Shown here: positions 49,998 to 61,967 of the stretch, in pieces
How positions within the stretch are numbered: the first letter of the stretch is position 1
Layout: the number at the start of each line of letters is the position of its first letter
Origin: Cordia subcordata
Lineage: Eukaryota > Streptophyta > Magnoliopsida > Boraginales > Cordiaceae
Direction of reading: 5' to 3'
NCBI GenBank assembly: GCA_028554755.1
Contig: JAPTOF010000003.1
Location: forward strand, 21,450,501 to 21,514,500
DNA: 64,000 bases
Made by a program: the position numbers and the translations under genes
The notes under the pieces: generated by a model
The model's input: the letters and a program-made list of their open reading frames with translations, nothing else
What the model was told of the DNA's origin: nothing
Databases searched by the model: none

Positions 49998-52977
49998 ATA
50001 GACACTCTTTTTAAGAGCTTACGAGCTACATATTTTGAAGACTACAGAAAGATCATGTGCCTATTTTTTAAAACATGTATATTATATATTTTAAGACCAC
50101 AAAGGAGTCCCGCGCCTATTTTAAAACTATAGGGGAGTAATATACATTTATAATAAACCATAAAAAAGTTCCGTGTGATTTACCTAAGAAAGGGTTTTGT
50201 GAGATGGGTTTTTGGAGATGTCGAAAAGGATGTTGGAATTTGCATTTTATCATAAGCTGTGTATAGGATTATTTTATAGTTAAAAGCATTTTACGTTTCA
50301 TTAATAAGCAAACAATTAAAATTCTGCAATCCTTTGAGCAAAACTGTTACAATTTATTACAATATGATATGATTCTAGAGAAACCTGGAGGCAACAAATT
50401 AAAATGCAATAGAAATAAGTCAATGACCATGCATGAATGCACAACAACGAAAAGAATTAATCAGCGGAATCAAAATAACAGAAGTAAGAAATGGAAACAA
50501 GGTTTTGAACCAAAATCAAGCCTTAAGCATAATAACTAATCCAATAATTGAGTCTGTAAAGTTAATTGTAAGAGACGATTTGAGCTTTTATATATATATA
50601 TATATATAAAATTGTAACAGTTATATTAATTGTAACAGTTAGGAAGAAATGGTTGATATTTTCCTAGACGTAAGGCCGTGAATATATAATTAACCATGTA
50701 GAGAGCTAAATCATATTAAAAATATTTTTTTTATTTCTCCTGCTTTCTCTCTGTGTGTGTTATCAACTAGCTATAAAGAAATATTCAATCACTAGAAAGT
50801 AAAAAACAATATAAGTCAAAGAATTCATCAGAATATGAAGCATGCAAAGACAAGACAATGTCCAGTCCGCGTTAACGCATATATAAAAAATGTATAATTA
50901 ATACTTATATGATTCAGTTCAACATCATTAAGTAAAGATAGTGTTGTTGCCCAGCAATATTCTTTATTTTATCGCATTCTGTTTTGTAAAATTGTATGTG
51001 AATAATAAATTTGAGTTTTAAAAAATCTAATTCAACTAACATGAAATACATTGATTTGATACAAAATTGTTTCATACCCAAAAAAGATCAAAAAGTATAT
51101 GGAAATTCAAATAGATCATATATAGTATGAATTATGAATAACAAAAACAAGAATAAAATTAATACAAAAGTTTCTTTTATTTAGGTTGGGATATATATCA
51201 AAACTTCAAACATATTCCAGAAAGGGTTTAAGGGAATGAATTGACAACTAATCTCAACTTTATCTTTTAGTTGAAATGGACCCTAAAGTTTCTTGATTTT
51301 TCCAAAGTACTAAGGATTTTCATTTTAAGTATCACAATGTGCTTTGACAACATCGTCAGCCAATTTCCACATGCATATTTTCAAGACAAGTTTATCTATT
51401 TCTTGACATTTACCTAACTTATCACAAGCAAGATTTGTCTAACATCTTTTCATATATGTACCATCGCCACATTGTTTTGACTTGTGAAACAATATAATTT
51501 TTCTTTCCTAAAGAAGTAAAGTTTAAGATTGCAATTTCTTGCTAGCACTCTTACAACATTTTAGTCCACAAGAAAACAGAAAAAATTGGAAAGAAGTGGG
51601 GGAGGGGGACGAAGGAAATAAGAAAATCAAAAGGAGGCATTAACTCGATTATTTTTCACTAAAATATATTAGGTTAACTCACTACACATCTTTTTAGAGA
51701 ATCGTATTACATATATATGTGCTTTTGTTAACTGTTGTTGATATAGATACATAGACATATGATAATACGAAATCACAACACAAGATCAAGCAAAAACAAA
51801 GAATTCGTACCATGAGAAGCAAATGAACTAGCTTATAATTCCCATAGCTTAATAGTTAAAAGTTAGATGAAGAGTGTAGTTCTATAAATCATTTCAATCA
51901 CTTTGTCTAATCATTCTTTTTTCCCCTAGATTTGGTGGGTATTGCCAACTGCCTTTAGACATGGCATAACATGTTTTGACTACATAGTCGTGGACTAAAT
52001 CAGACCTCAAAGTGTTTAGCAATAATATGAAGGAAACTTGGGACCATTCATGATACATATATATACATATATATATACATATATATATATATGTATGTAT
52101 GTATATTCTCATTACTCAAAACTAAAAAACATGTACAGCTTATACAGAATGAGACGTTAGTGCTTGCAAATTAATTAATTAGACCAGAATGTCGATCTCA
52201 TGTGTGTCTTGAACTGTTTGCATGCTGATATGCTATTATCGGCATATTAAGGACAAACAAATAGAAAAAACAGACAATGCATTACATACACGCATTAAAT
52301 TTTAGACAAAGGCCCACCCCCACAAACTTGACACTCTAGAGAGGAAATTTTGAGATATATAAAACATTTGAGTAACTATAGAAATCCAGGAAAGAAATTA
52401 AGCAGTATATTTACTGATAATTAATTAATTATACACTTAATTAATTCGATATTTCGATGCCAACGATGATAGAATTTATATATACAAAAGCCATCTATTA
52501 AACAGTTGATGGCGTATGTCAATTTGCTAGCTTAGATTATTCATAATAAATGTGAGAGTTTCATAGAGTCAAAGGAGTAAAAACTGACATTAAGCACACT
52601 ACTAAATAGTTGGAGTTGCTTGAAATTCCAAAGTTTTCCTTCGGTCAAGCACAGATTTGCAACAATTATAAAATCATCAATATGCAAAATGTATTTGAAG
52701 ATCAAACAAAAAAAAAATTGTAAAAAAAAGAAAAAGATTCAAATATTTAAATGACCAATCACTATATATATAGATGTAAATATTCAAGAACATAATGAAA
52801 ATGGTTAAAAACCAGGTACTAATTATTCATATCACTGACTAATGAAATAAATACAATAAATTCACATATAAATAAGAATAAATTACCTGAGTTCCAACCG
52901 GACAACTTAGAAGCAGAGTGACAATATTCCATCGAAAGTGAATAAATTCACTGTATTTATGGTATTGTTGGTGAGTG

Positions 52978-52998
52978 ATTGAAGCTGCAAGATGACCT
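52978..52998 (-). ncRNA. miR167-3p (star strand)
   Basis: The 3'-arm partner, starting AGGTCATCTTGCAGCTTCAA on the minus strand. It pairs with the mature arm to give a Dicer-like duplex. The exact ends are inferred from an assumed 2-nt 3' overhang. Confidence 0.7.
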
Positions 52999-53187
52999 GA
53001 TTGAAACCAAATCTGAAAACTTAAAAAAACTTTAATCCCACCCATTAAAAGAATCTAATTACCTAAACCGAATCAAGTCTTATCCTACTAGATAGATCGA
53101 TCATGTTACTAAACCGAATCAACCCTAAAGGGTTAGGTCCTAATTGAACCATTGCGAAGAGAGAAAAAGGATCGACTTGTTCCTCAC

Positions 53188-53208
53188 CAGATCATGCTGG
53201 CAGCTTCA
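53188..53208 (-). ncRNA. miR167: Mature miR167-5p
   Basis: Read on the minus strand this is the canonical miR167 with 5' U, ending in CUG; a following G at 53187 would give the 22-nt form. Confidence 0.9.
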
Positions 53209-53411
53209 ACCTCTCAGACCAACATACAAATATATATCAAAGAAGAATAAGTTCGTGGTGATAGAAAGGGCAGTTTAATAATAGAAAGATGGATGGGTGT
53301 GTTTTGGTTTGGACTATTTTGGGAAGGTTTTGAGGTGAGGGCCGCTGATGATGCCACACAACAAGAGAGAGCGCCATGCATATATGCATCTCTTGTTGGG
53401 AGACCCTCGTG

Positions 53412-53520
53412 ACTCTCTCTCTCTCCCTCTCTCTTCTCTCCCCCCTTCTCTCTCCCTCCTCATCATCGATATCAATGCCTCTCTCTCTCTCTCCCTCTTT
53501 TCTACAGTGTCCTATATAGA
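53412..53520 (-). promoter_or_regulatory. Core promoter and GA-rich leader of MIR167
   Basis: On the minus strand TCTATATAGG (53511-53520) is a good TATA box about 300 bp before the hairpin. It is followed by GA-rich microsatellite sequence (complement of the CT tract at 53412-53500), common in plant 5' leaders. Transcription would start near 53480. Short open frames here on both strands come from the CT/GA repeat. Confidence 0.5.
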
Positions 53521-55852
53521 GTTTCAATGGCTGGTTTGGCCCTTTCTTACAACTGTTGACATTGACTTATTGCCTCCCTCTTAACTCTCTCTCCCCACAA
53601 TTAAATATATAATTAATTACTAGTTTTTTCTCTTCTTTTTCTGTTTTCTTTTTCCTTTTTTTATCGTCTGATAGAAAATTTCCTCGAGAAGTTTTTTAAG
53701 AGAATCGAATTTTGAAACAAACGCATTTGGAACTTTGGAAGAGGTACGGTTCATTAGGGTTGTTGTGCTTCCACTTGCATATTTTGAAACATGTGCATAG
53801 AAAAGTTAGCGGTGTAAATTGACTAGTGAATTACGGCCTTTGCAACAAATCTATTGAACTTTAGGTCATCTCGAAATCCCGAGACAGTTCCAAAATCTCG
53901 CGGAGAAAGATAAAAAAGAGGGCAAAACCCTCTCTAAAAGAATAGTTACATAACTGGAAGGCCTCCAAGAAAAATAAATTAAAAAATATAATCATTTGGT
54001 CACCTTTTGAGATGTTCGACCATGAATTAAACTAATTAATCCGTAAAAGTCGTATTTGATATTTAAAAACCAAAAAAGAAAAGTCCTATATAAAAATTAC
54101 CGGGGGGGGGGGGGGACCATTAGTTGGCCCAATGCATTATCAAAGAACTAATTACTAGGCAACGTAATGTGATTGGTCCATATTAAATTGGAAAAAGTGG
54201 TTTGATCCAACTTTACCAGACTCAATTGCTGCAGGCTCTGGAGATTAGCATGATGCTTTTTTGAGTCTACCTAAGTAGATATTCAATTAATTAGTTGAGA
54301 CATCTCAATTTAATATAAACGATTAGTTAAAAATTGTTGTGGAGTTGAAAATAGTGAAATACCTAACACACAAATGTGGCTTATAAGTCGGACACTTTGG
54401 CCAAAAAGTAATAATTTAATCCAGAAAAGACACTTTATTAATAGGGTTCTAGACAGAATATGCATTGCACGCGTGCTTGTATCACATGGCCAGTGTCTCT
54501 TGCCTTGACTCTCTCCAGGAACCCTCCCAACCACTTCACACCCACAACTTTGCGTTACAATAGGCGTTTTGGTAATTTTAAGAGGAATAAATTGAAAATG
54601 TCCTGCGTATTGTTTATGTTCCTTAAACGTTGTACCAACAAGTTCATTACAGTAATACCGATTTTACTCCCTTAAAGAGGAGGTCTAGAACACAAGTTCA
54701 AATTCTAGAAAACGTACTTATCAGGGAGGATTTTTCCTTCATCGCACCTGCCCTCATAAAAATTAGTCTGAAATCTAATATGTTTTTAGAAATACGCTAA
54801 CTCAAAGTAAAATTTTTTAAACTTGAATTATAATTTAGGTTATCCTTGTAACGTGAGTTGCCTGCTCTTTTAACTTAGGATACGAGAAGGTCAGAGAATT
54901 TATTTGTAATCTTATATATGGTGGATTTAATGTGATTTTATGTAAAATATATTCTTTGAAAGAAAATAAAAGAAAAAAATTTGTTTATCTATCAAATTAA
55001 ATGGTTGACGATAGATAATAGAAAAAGCGATTTAAGACAGTTGGCTTTAAGGGATTCCATGTCTAATCTGGCAAAACCCATCCACTTTTGAATATATAAA
55101 GTGAAGTTGATACAATATGATCCATGGATGTAACAGACACAGAAAGTATATATAAGTGTGGATTTTCTCTGTTAGATTTTGTGCGTACCTTTACCCATTT
55201 GCACTTTAGCATATCCGATACGCAAAATCTCAAATAAAATATTTGATTGATATATCAGCATTTTATCTTTTTACATGATTTAACTTCTTAAGTAGATATT
55301 TCCAGCAAATTTGATAGTGTGAAGCATCAAATGAAATTCAATTATACTTACGAATCATCTATCATAGATAAATAACATAAATATAATAGCTAAGTGTGAT
55401 TTAGAAATATATAAAATAACTATAATTAATTAAATGACGAGGTGAAAAAACAAAAGTTGAAATCCACGAAAATATGCGCAATGTTTGTTTTAATTTAATT
55501 ACTTGGCGTTCCTTGAGTAACACATTTTGTTATTGACACTGTTAATATATAATTGGAAATTTTATTTTTCAGGCATGATCAAAAACTTGATTCATCAAGA
55601 GGACTTTAATCCTTTTCCTTTTATGGGATCATCCATTAAGAGGAGTTTAATCCATAATTCATAAATGCAGTACAATATGGTTCGGAAGGGTGTGACCCTA
55701 TAATTAGGCTTAACTTGAATGATGGAAAATATCTTCATAAAGTCTTCCATACTTGCATTAACGTCTAAATCAAGATAACTTCAATTTGCGAGAGACATGA
55801 TTTGATTTGATTAAATCCATAAACTCATAGAATAAATAAACTCGAGTTGATC

Positions 55853-55935
55853 AAAGACCTAGTGGTCAAGTGGTATGTCTCTCACCTTTAACGTGAGTGA
55901 TCCAAAAATCAATTCTTGCTAATTACACATCGACC
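55853..55935 (+). repeat. tRNA-derived SINE-like fragment, family 1 copy c
   Basis: A-box-like TGGTCAAGTGG at 55863-55873, then TATGTCTCTCACCTTTAACG and TGAGTGATCC, matching copies near 7482 and 10511. Confidence 0.4.
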
Positions 55936-55982
55936 CAAGTTTCTAAGTTTCAACTTAAGACGTCACAATTAATGATACTCCC

Positions 55983-56036
55983 GGTTCTGCTCAACTGGGC
56001 ACTGAGGTTCCGCTCAACTGGGCACTGAGGTTCCGC
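55983..56036. repeat. 23-bp tandem repeat, 2.3 units
   Basis: The unit GGTTC(T/C)GCTCAACTGGGC followed by ACTGA repeats at 55983 and 56006, with a partial third at 56029. Confidence 0.85.
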
Positions 56037-57489
56037 ATGTATATGTATAAAAGATGGTTGAATATTATGTAGAGAGAGGACAGAGTGGCCAGGTTGGTGT
56101 GGAATCAGTTGAGGGCACCCTTTTGTCTTTAGCTTTGGTTGGTTCGTCTGTCTTGGTTGTCCATGCTTGACAAACAATGACATGCAGACAGGCCCTAATC
56201 GAAGCAAATTGGACCACACCCTTTTTTCATCTCTTTTTTTTTCTTCTTTTTACCCCCGCAGACGAAGCTTAATTAAGCTGGTGGAGACGCTATCCTTCTC
56301 CGAGCGTGTCGCCCCTTCTATCCTTCTTTGTAAAGACCTGCAAAAGCCTAAGAATATCTGTGACAATTCAACAATACAAGAGTTTGTCAAATCCCTGATT
56401 AGTCAACCTGTCAATACAGCTGTCTCGTTTTTTCTTTATTATGGTTTGATTAATTAGTTGATAGGACCACATGGTTTTGCTTTGTAATTTAGCTCGGGGG
56501 AAAAAAGGCGAACCTGGATTTGATTAAGGTTGGTAGACTAGTTGTTGTGTGTAAAGCTGTCCATGAAACAATAATTTTATTTCTTCTGAAATAATTAATC
56601 TCTCTTTGTTTTCCGATAATTAATTTTGGTCCCACTTCTTTTTGCGTTATTCATTAATTAAATATTCGTTCCCTCTCTATATATGCAAAAATTGATAGGA
56701 TTTGCAGATACCATAGAAAGTTTATCCTTCCTCTATAAAGCTTGATGCACCCCTCATCTTTTCTTTTCTGTTTTCTTTTTCTTTATTGTACTGAGTCATG
56801 TTAGTGCATGTTACTATATTTGACTTTTTTCATAAAAAATTACTTTTTTAAAAAAAAATATTTTTCTTTTGTAATTAGTATTTATATCAAGTTCTCTTAA
56901 AAAAAAAAAGAATAAAACTATGAAAAGTAGTTATATTTCAAGTTTTTCAAAATTGAAAATTTTTAAATTTTAAAAAAATATGTTTTCTGCAAAAATTATA
57001 AAAAATACATTTGGAAAAAGTCAATCCAAATGAACTCATACTTCTTTTGTCAATTGGAATTTTATACTACTTATACATAGATACATACATACATAGGCAA
57101 ATTATAAAGTGTACCTTCAATAAAGTATATATTCATCTATGTGATCCTTTAGGCATATTAATACACATGTCTATATATACATATTTAAAAAAAAAAAAAC
57201 GAAGAGTCACTTCTCCACTTAAATCTCTCTTTCTGTATTCTCTCTCTATACATCTCTCTTATCTCTCTCTACACATCTATATTCTCTTTCTCTGTATGTC
57301 TCTTTTTTCTCTTTCTCTCTTTTGACAGTTGATTTGTGTTAATATTATTTTTTTGATATTACTAATAAGTTGATGGTTTGATATTATTAAAAATTGATTG
57401 GATTGATATCGAGAAATGGTGATGAATGCCATTGATTGATAGGTTGCATCTTCGTAACAATTGGTTTTGATAGTTGTATACATATATAT

Positions 57490-57945
57490 TTGAAGGATTG
57501 GTATTCATTTAATAGTCTATTATTGTTTGTTCAGTTTTCTATAACTGTTTGTCTTGTAACCTATTATTGCCTGTTCATTGTTTTATAACTATTTGTTCAG
57601 TAGGCTATTATTGTTTGTTTAGTATTCCGTAATTATTTGTTCAGTAGACAATCATTATTTATTCAGTGTTTTATATTTGTTTATTCAGTAGTCTGTAATC
57701 TATTATTATTTGTTCAATTCTCTATAACTGTTTGTTCAGTACCCTGTAATTTATTATTGTTTGTTTAATGCTTTATAACTATTTGTTTTGTAATATATTA
57801 TTGTTTATTTAGTATTCTGTAATTGTTTGTTCAGTAGGCTATTATCATTTGTTCAGTAGTTATAGCATATTATTGTTTGTTCAGTGTTTTATAAATGTTT
57901 GTTCTGTAGACTTTATTATTTATTCAATAGCATATTATTCATCAA
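57490..57945. repeat. TTTGTTCAGT repeat array
   Basis: TTTGTTCAGT and variants recur roughly every 20-40 bp, separated by TCTATAACTG or TATTATTG phrases. This is the same family as the arrays near 41.2 and 59.6 kb. Confidence 0.7.
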
Positions 57946-58632
57946 AATATCTGTTTATAATTAAAATTGGTTACATTTGCATTTAACATATCAGTAGAAA
58001 CACATAAGCATATACATAAATTCAGTTATAGTTTTGCTTCAATTTCTTTTGCATGTTGTTGCTTCGGATCCGATTTTTTTTTAAATCATTTGGATGTTGT
58101 TGCTTCTGATTCAATGTTTTCAAATTTTTTGGATGTTGTTGCTTCCATCATTTTATTAGATTTAATTTGCGATTTTGATTTATAATATATGTTTAGTTAT
58201 TGAAAAATTGAATTGAAAGTAGTTAGAGTTTGTGAGATTTGGGTTTGAATTGAAGACGTTACGATAGAGAAGAGAGATGAAAGAATTGTAGGCAAAAAAA
58301 AAAAAGATGAAGCACTTATATAATGCTTGAAACACACAGCACAACATGCACCTGCTAGTGCACAATATAAGGTCCCTAAATAGATATTCTAATAAAAAGT
58401 ATTTGGCCAGAATAGTACAGGTCCTACTAACTTATCAATCAATGGTTAAATAGTAATAACGTTCCTTAAAGACTGTTTGATAAAGCTTATTTGGAACTTA
58501 TAAGTGACAAATAGTAAAAAAAAATATTAAAGGTGCTTTTTTTAAGTGCTTACCAGTAGCAAAATAATAGAGCCAAACAAGCTATTACTCCACTCTTTTA
58601 ACTTTCATTCTCAACCCCCATAACCCACCCAA

Positions 58633-58662
58633 CCCCTCCCCCCTCCCCCCTCCCCCCTCCCC
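58633..58662 (-). repeat. Cytosine tracts: G-quadruplex-capable repeat
   Basis: Five C tracts of 4-6 bases, each separated by a single T. The minus strand therefore has G tracts with 1-nt loops, a pattern that strongly favours G-quadruplex folding. Confidence 0.8.
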
Positions 58663-58716
58663 TGAGAAGAAGAAAAAAGGTCTTCTTTCTTTCGGACCTT
58701 ATATCATGGTCTTACA

Positions 58717-59474
58717 TAGGGTTGTGCATTGTTTGGGAAAATTCGATTACTGACCCGAAATTTTGGTTTCAGGGAAATTGGGTTTGGGGAAATAGGAACG
58801 GAGAAAAAATATTGGGGATAGGGAATTGGGTTGGGGAATGGTATAATTTTTTTTATTTGGGGAATCCCCAAAACCCGAACTACTTTTTCTTAATTACATA
58901 TATATATATATATATATAAAATACATATTATATATTATATTTGATTTTTTATTCCTTAGACATATCAAAGTTAGCATTGGAACCAACAAACACAATGACT
59001 AAGATTTAAAGGTTCATGGAGTCATGGAAAATGGAGATGAATAGCTATTGGCAACTTGTTAAAACAATATTTTTTTTATTTATGCTTTGGACTTTTTATT
59101 TATGTTATGGTTGACTGATTATGACTTATGAGACTATGGTCTATGTATTTTATTTATGTTGTGGTTTGAAACTATGGTTTATGTAGTTTATTTATGTTGT
59201 GGTTTGAAGCTATAGTCTATATAGTTAATTATAATAGCAGGTTTGATAGGTATTTTGTTTGTGTTTTTTGTGGTTTTTATAATGGCAAGTTTGAAACGTC
59301 TGTTATTCGGGAATTCCCAAATCCCCGTTCATTTTTCCCTTTCCCCAATTTTTCAAAAAGTGTTCCCCATTGGTGAATTGGGGCAGGGAACGAAACAAAG
59401 GTCCTTCCCCAAATATTATTTCGGGGGAAAAAAATATGTCGATTAGAGCGGGGATTCCCCAATGACCACCCCTA
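58717..59474. mobile_element. hAT-type MITE (758 bp) with perfect 8-bp target duplication
   Basis: The ends TAGGGTTGTGCATTG and CAATGACCACCCCTA are inverted repeats, flanked by identical GTCTTACA at 58709-58716 and 59475-59482. GGGAATTGGGG-type sequence near the left end is mirrored by CCCCAATTC-type sequence near the right end. The interior has no transposase frame. Confidence 0.85.
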
Positions 59475-59584
59475 GTCTTACATTACGATGCTTCTGCAGG
59501 AGCAACATTCACCTACTATGCGTGAACAGTACACGTTATTGTTCACCCACAATAAAATAAAAAAAAATTATTATACTCACTTCA

Positions 59585-59965
59585 TATATATTTATTCACC
59601 ATCTCATATTTATTTGTTCACTAATTTTCATACATTAAATATTTGTTCACCATTCCACATATATTTGTTCCTCACTTGCGCACACATAGACACACACAAA
59701 TACACACGCATTTATTTGTTTTCCACCCCACATATATTTGTTCACCACTTCACATATATTTATTCACTAGTCTCACACACATAGATACACACAAATACAA
59801 ACACATTTGTTCACCACACCACATATATTTGTTCACAGCTCGACATATATTTGTTCACCACTTTCACACATAATAAAAACACAAAAATACAAACATATAT
59901 ATTTGTTCACAACTTTACATTTATTTATTCACTACTCTTTATATAGTTATTCACCGCTCTTTCTC
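59585..59965. repeat. ATATTTGTTCACCAC repeat array
   Basis: ATATTTGTTCACCAC and variants recur more than ten times, interleaved with CACACACATAGATACACACA stretches. Several overlapping short frames here simply translate the repeat. Confidence 0.75.
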
Positions 59966-61789
59966 ACACAAACACAAAGAAAGTTCTGAAGTTTTGCAAA
60001 ACCAAACAAGGCCTTAGTGCCATGGTATCCTTTGAGTACAGATCAACGTTAGGAAAAGCTTGATTCTATCAGAAGTACGCGATAATGGCAGGTGACATTA
60101 AAAGCTTCCATGTTTCGCATAGAACGTACCATGAGCAAGGGGACAGAGTGAAGAATCATTTGGTGGTATTGCTGCCATGAGTTGCTATCTAAAAAGCTTA
60201 AAATTGCTTAAGTATCCATCGATGGTGAATATAGATTTTAGCAATTAAATCTTGAATTAAAGGTACCATGAGAATTGCAAAGCTACAACGAGAAGATTGA
60301 CGGTGTTGGTGTGGGCGATGGTAGAGAGAAATGGTGCGAAGAGAGCTTAAAGCTCATGACATGGTGGCTTGGCGGTGGATGATGCAGTGGTGTCAACATG
60401 ATAATTGGAGAGCGTGGTTGGGTTTGTTGAACGGCAAGGATCGACATGGCTTTGTTGCATGGTGGTTGGAGGTTGAACACGTCATGAAGGAGTTCCTATG
60501 TGTGAGTGCGTGTGCGTAAGTGTGTGTTTTTTGTGATGAGGGACCACAATGCTATGTAGGAGCATAATGCTACTGATGCAACATATAGCCTTCCTTTTCT
60601 TATTCCCACTCCTTGAAGCACATCTCTCCCTTGTTGCCATCTTTTACTTCTTTTAGCCTTTTCTGCTTTATCAATGCTCTTTCTTCTACCTTGATGGATT
60701 TTGGATTATTGGTCGTGTTTTAGGGCTTTTTCCTTTTCCTTTGTTTGTTGATTGTTTTGGGCCTGCCACTTGTTGTAAGTTTCTTCTTGTTGTTTGGACT
60801 TATATTTTTTTTCTTCTTACTATATACTAATGTTTTTAGAACTCGTGTTTTATCCGATTATCTTTTGGTTTCAATTAAGTGAGAAATACATAAATTTTTC
60901 AAATTTTATATTATGGTAAAAATATTAAATTAAATTTTTTTGTTAATATAAACTTTTAGAGCATTTTATTATTTTCTTGATGTTCTTTCTGAAATTAATA
61001 GTTATGTATTTCTTGTAATTTTTTCTTTTTATCTTCATTCAATAAAGACTTCACTTATACAATACTCCAAATATAGTCATAAAATAATAAATTAACAAAT
61101 ACTTTTTTATTTTTCGATATTTCTCATTAAACTATTATTTTGTCCTTTTGTTAATAGTCCCTCTTTTGCAATCATTTTTTTTCTTTTTTTTCTCTGTTTG
61201 ACTATATTAAGAAACTATTTTATACTTTGCTTTGCAATTTAATTGATGTTGTAATATCTTTTATACTTGAAAATTGATGGGTTCTTTTTTTTTTTTTTTA
61301 ACTTTGCACATTACCATCTGAAAGAGTGTAAACTTTGACTTGTATTCTTTCTCATATTTACTTACTTAACACCAACAAAACCCAAAACGTTGGTTGAAAT
61401 GTATTAAAATCAAAATACTATGTCAAAAATTTTAAAGTTGTTTTTTATGAATATGAACTTTTAAGAAATTTTGATACTTTCTTGATGGTCCCATTTGAAG
61501 GTGGTAGCTATATACCTTTGCATATAATTTTCGAGTTAACATTCTGAGGTTATGTTGTCATATTAATAAGCCCAAGACCTCCCAACTGGCGACCTTCGTA
61601 GGATCTGACATTCATTCACCAAGAAATAAATGTATGCTTAATATATAATAATGAGTTTTACTTATATTCTCCAACGAAAAGAAGCTATTATGATATTTCT
61701 GAAGATCATGCGCTAAGTATTTTCATCAGCGTATTTCACAAGCATATGGGCATAAGCAGTAGAGAATGACAATAAAATTACATGTTTCT
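59966..61789. other. Intergenic region with no recognised gene
   Basis: About 1.8 kb. A GC-richer stretch at 60300-60530 gives short Trp- and Met-rich frames that match nothing I know. The rest is T-rich, unassigned sequence up to the copia LTR. Confidence 0.5.
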
Positions 61790-61960
61790 TGTTAATAAGG
61801 AAAGAGACATAAAGATAAAAGAATGGTTTAAAGGCTTCGTATCTTTTAGAGTATTAGTCTACTCTATTTATAATATTATGAAAAACAACAAATATGATCT
61901 CTCTTCCGATGTGAGAGAGAGACTTATTATAACAATATACTACCTAACTCATACTTAATA
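61790..61960 (-). repeat. Candidate 171-bp 3' LTR
   Basis: It starts immediately after the polypurine tract, contains a TATA box and ends at TTAACA, the inverse of the expected TGTTAA start. It is short for copia but within range. Boundaries need the 5' LTR for proof. Confidence 0.55.
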
Positions 61961-61967
61961 CTCCCTC

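Larger units (their letters stand above)
44166..52966. other. Gene-poor intergenic region
   Basis: About 8.8 kb between cytochrome c6A and MIR167 without a supportable coding gene. It contains the large inverted-repeat element at 44948-45968, a SINE-like copy at 49583, MITEs at about 48970 and 49768, AT microsatellites (50592-50610, 52057-52105), and otherwise unrecognised AT-rich DNA. A short minus-strand frame at about 46810-46990 (SQEIWKRLEQ) recalls a copia gag fragment, but the evidence is thin. Confidence 0.55.
52967..53223 (-). ncRNA. MIR167: MIR167 primary-transcript hairpin
   Basis: Minus-strand hairpin of about 257 nt. The 5' arm, transcribed first, carries the miR167 sequence TGAAGCTGCCAGCATGATCT plus G at 53188-53208. 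The 3' arm carries AGGTCATCTTGCAGCTTCAA plus T at 52978-52998. The arms pair with one bulge and few mismatches, and the stem extends beyond the duplex on the base side: GTTGGT at 53218-53223 (minus) faces ACCAAC at 52967-52972 (minus). The loop side shows further partial pairing. miR167 targets mRNAs of the auxin response factors ARF6 and ARF8, controlling flower and root development. No protein frame exists here. The match to miR167 is from memory; a 3' G and possible 22nd G resemble the d-type isoform. Confidence 0.9.
53524..58716. other. Intergenic region upstream of MIR167
   Basis: About 5.2 kb with no gene seen. It contains a poly-G run near 54102-54114, a family 1 SINE-like fragment (55853-55935), a 23-bp tandem repeat (55983-56036), a degraded MITE near 56817-57040, TCTCTCT-rich sequence at 57225-57320 and the TTTGTTCAG array at 57490-57945. 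GAGACA, the auxin-response-element core on the minus strand, occurs at 53881-53886; a single core motif is weak evidence. Confidence 0.5.

Noticed and set aside
53237..53584. Overlapping frames rich in Glu-Arg or Ser-Leu near the CT tract
   Set aside because: They are translations of the CT/GA microsatellite in the MIR167 promoter.
54310..54675. Opposing 71-74 codon frames
   Set aside because: No domain, no conserved motif, and no supporting promoter or splice sites.
59488..59989. Three overlapping frames with His-Ile-Phe-Val repeats
   Set aside because: They translate the ATATTTGTTCACCAC array in different frames.
60283..60519. Trp- and Met-rich plus frame and Pro/Ser-rich minus frame
   Set aside because: Short, no known motif, no splice context; probably GGTGG/TGATGG-rich repeat sequence.
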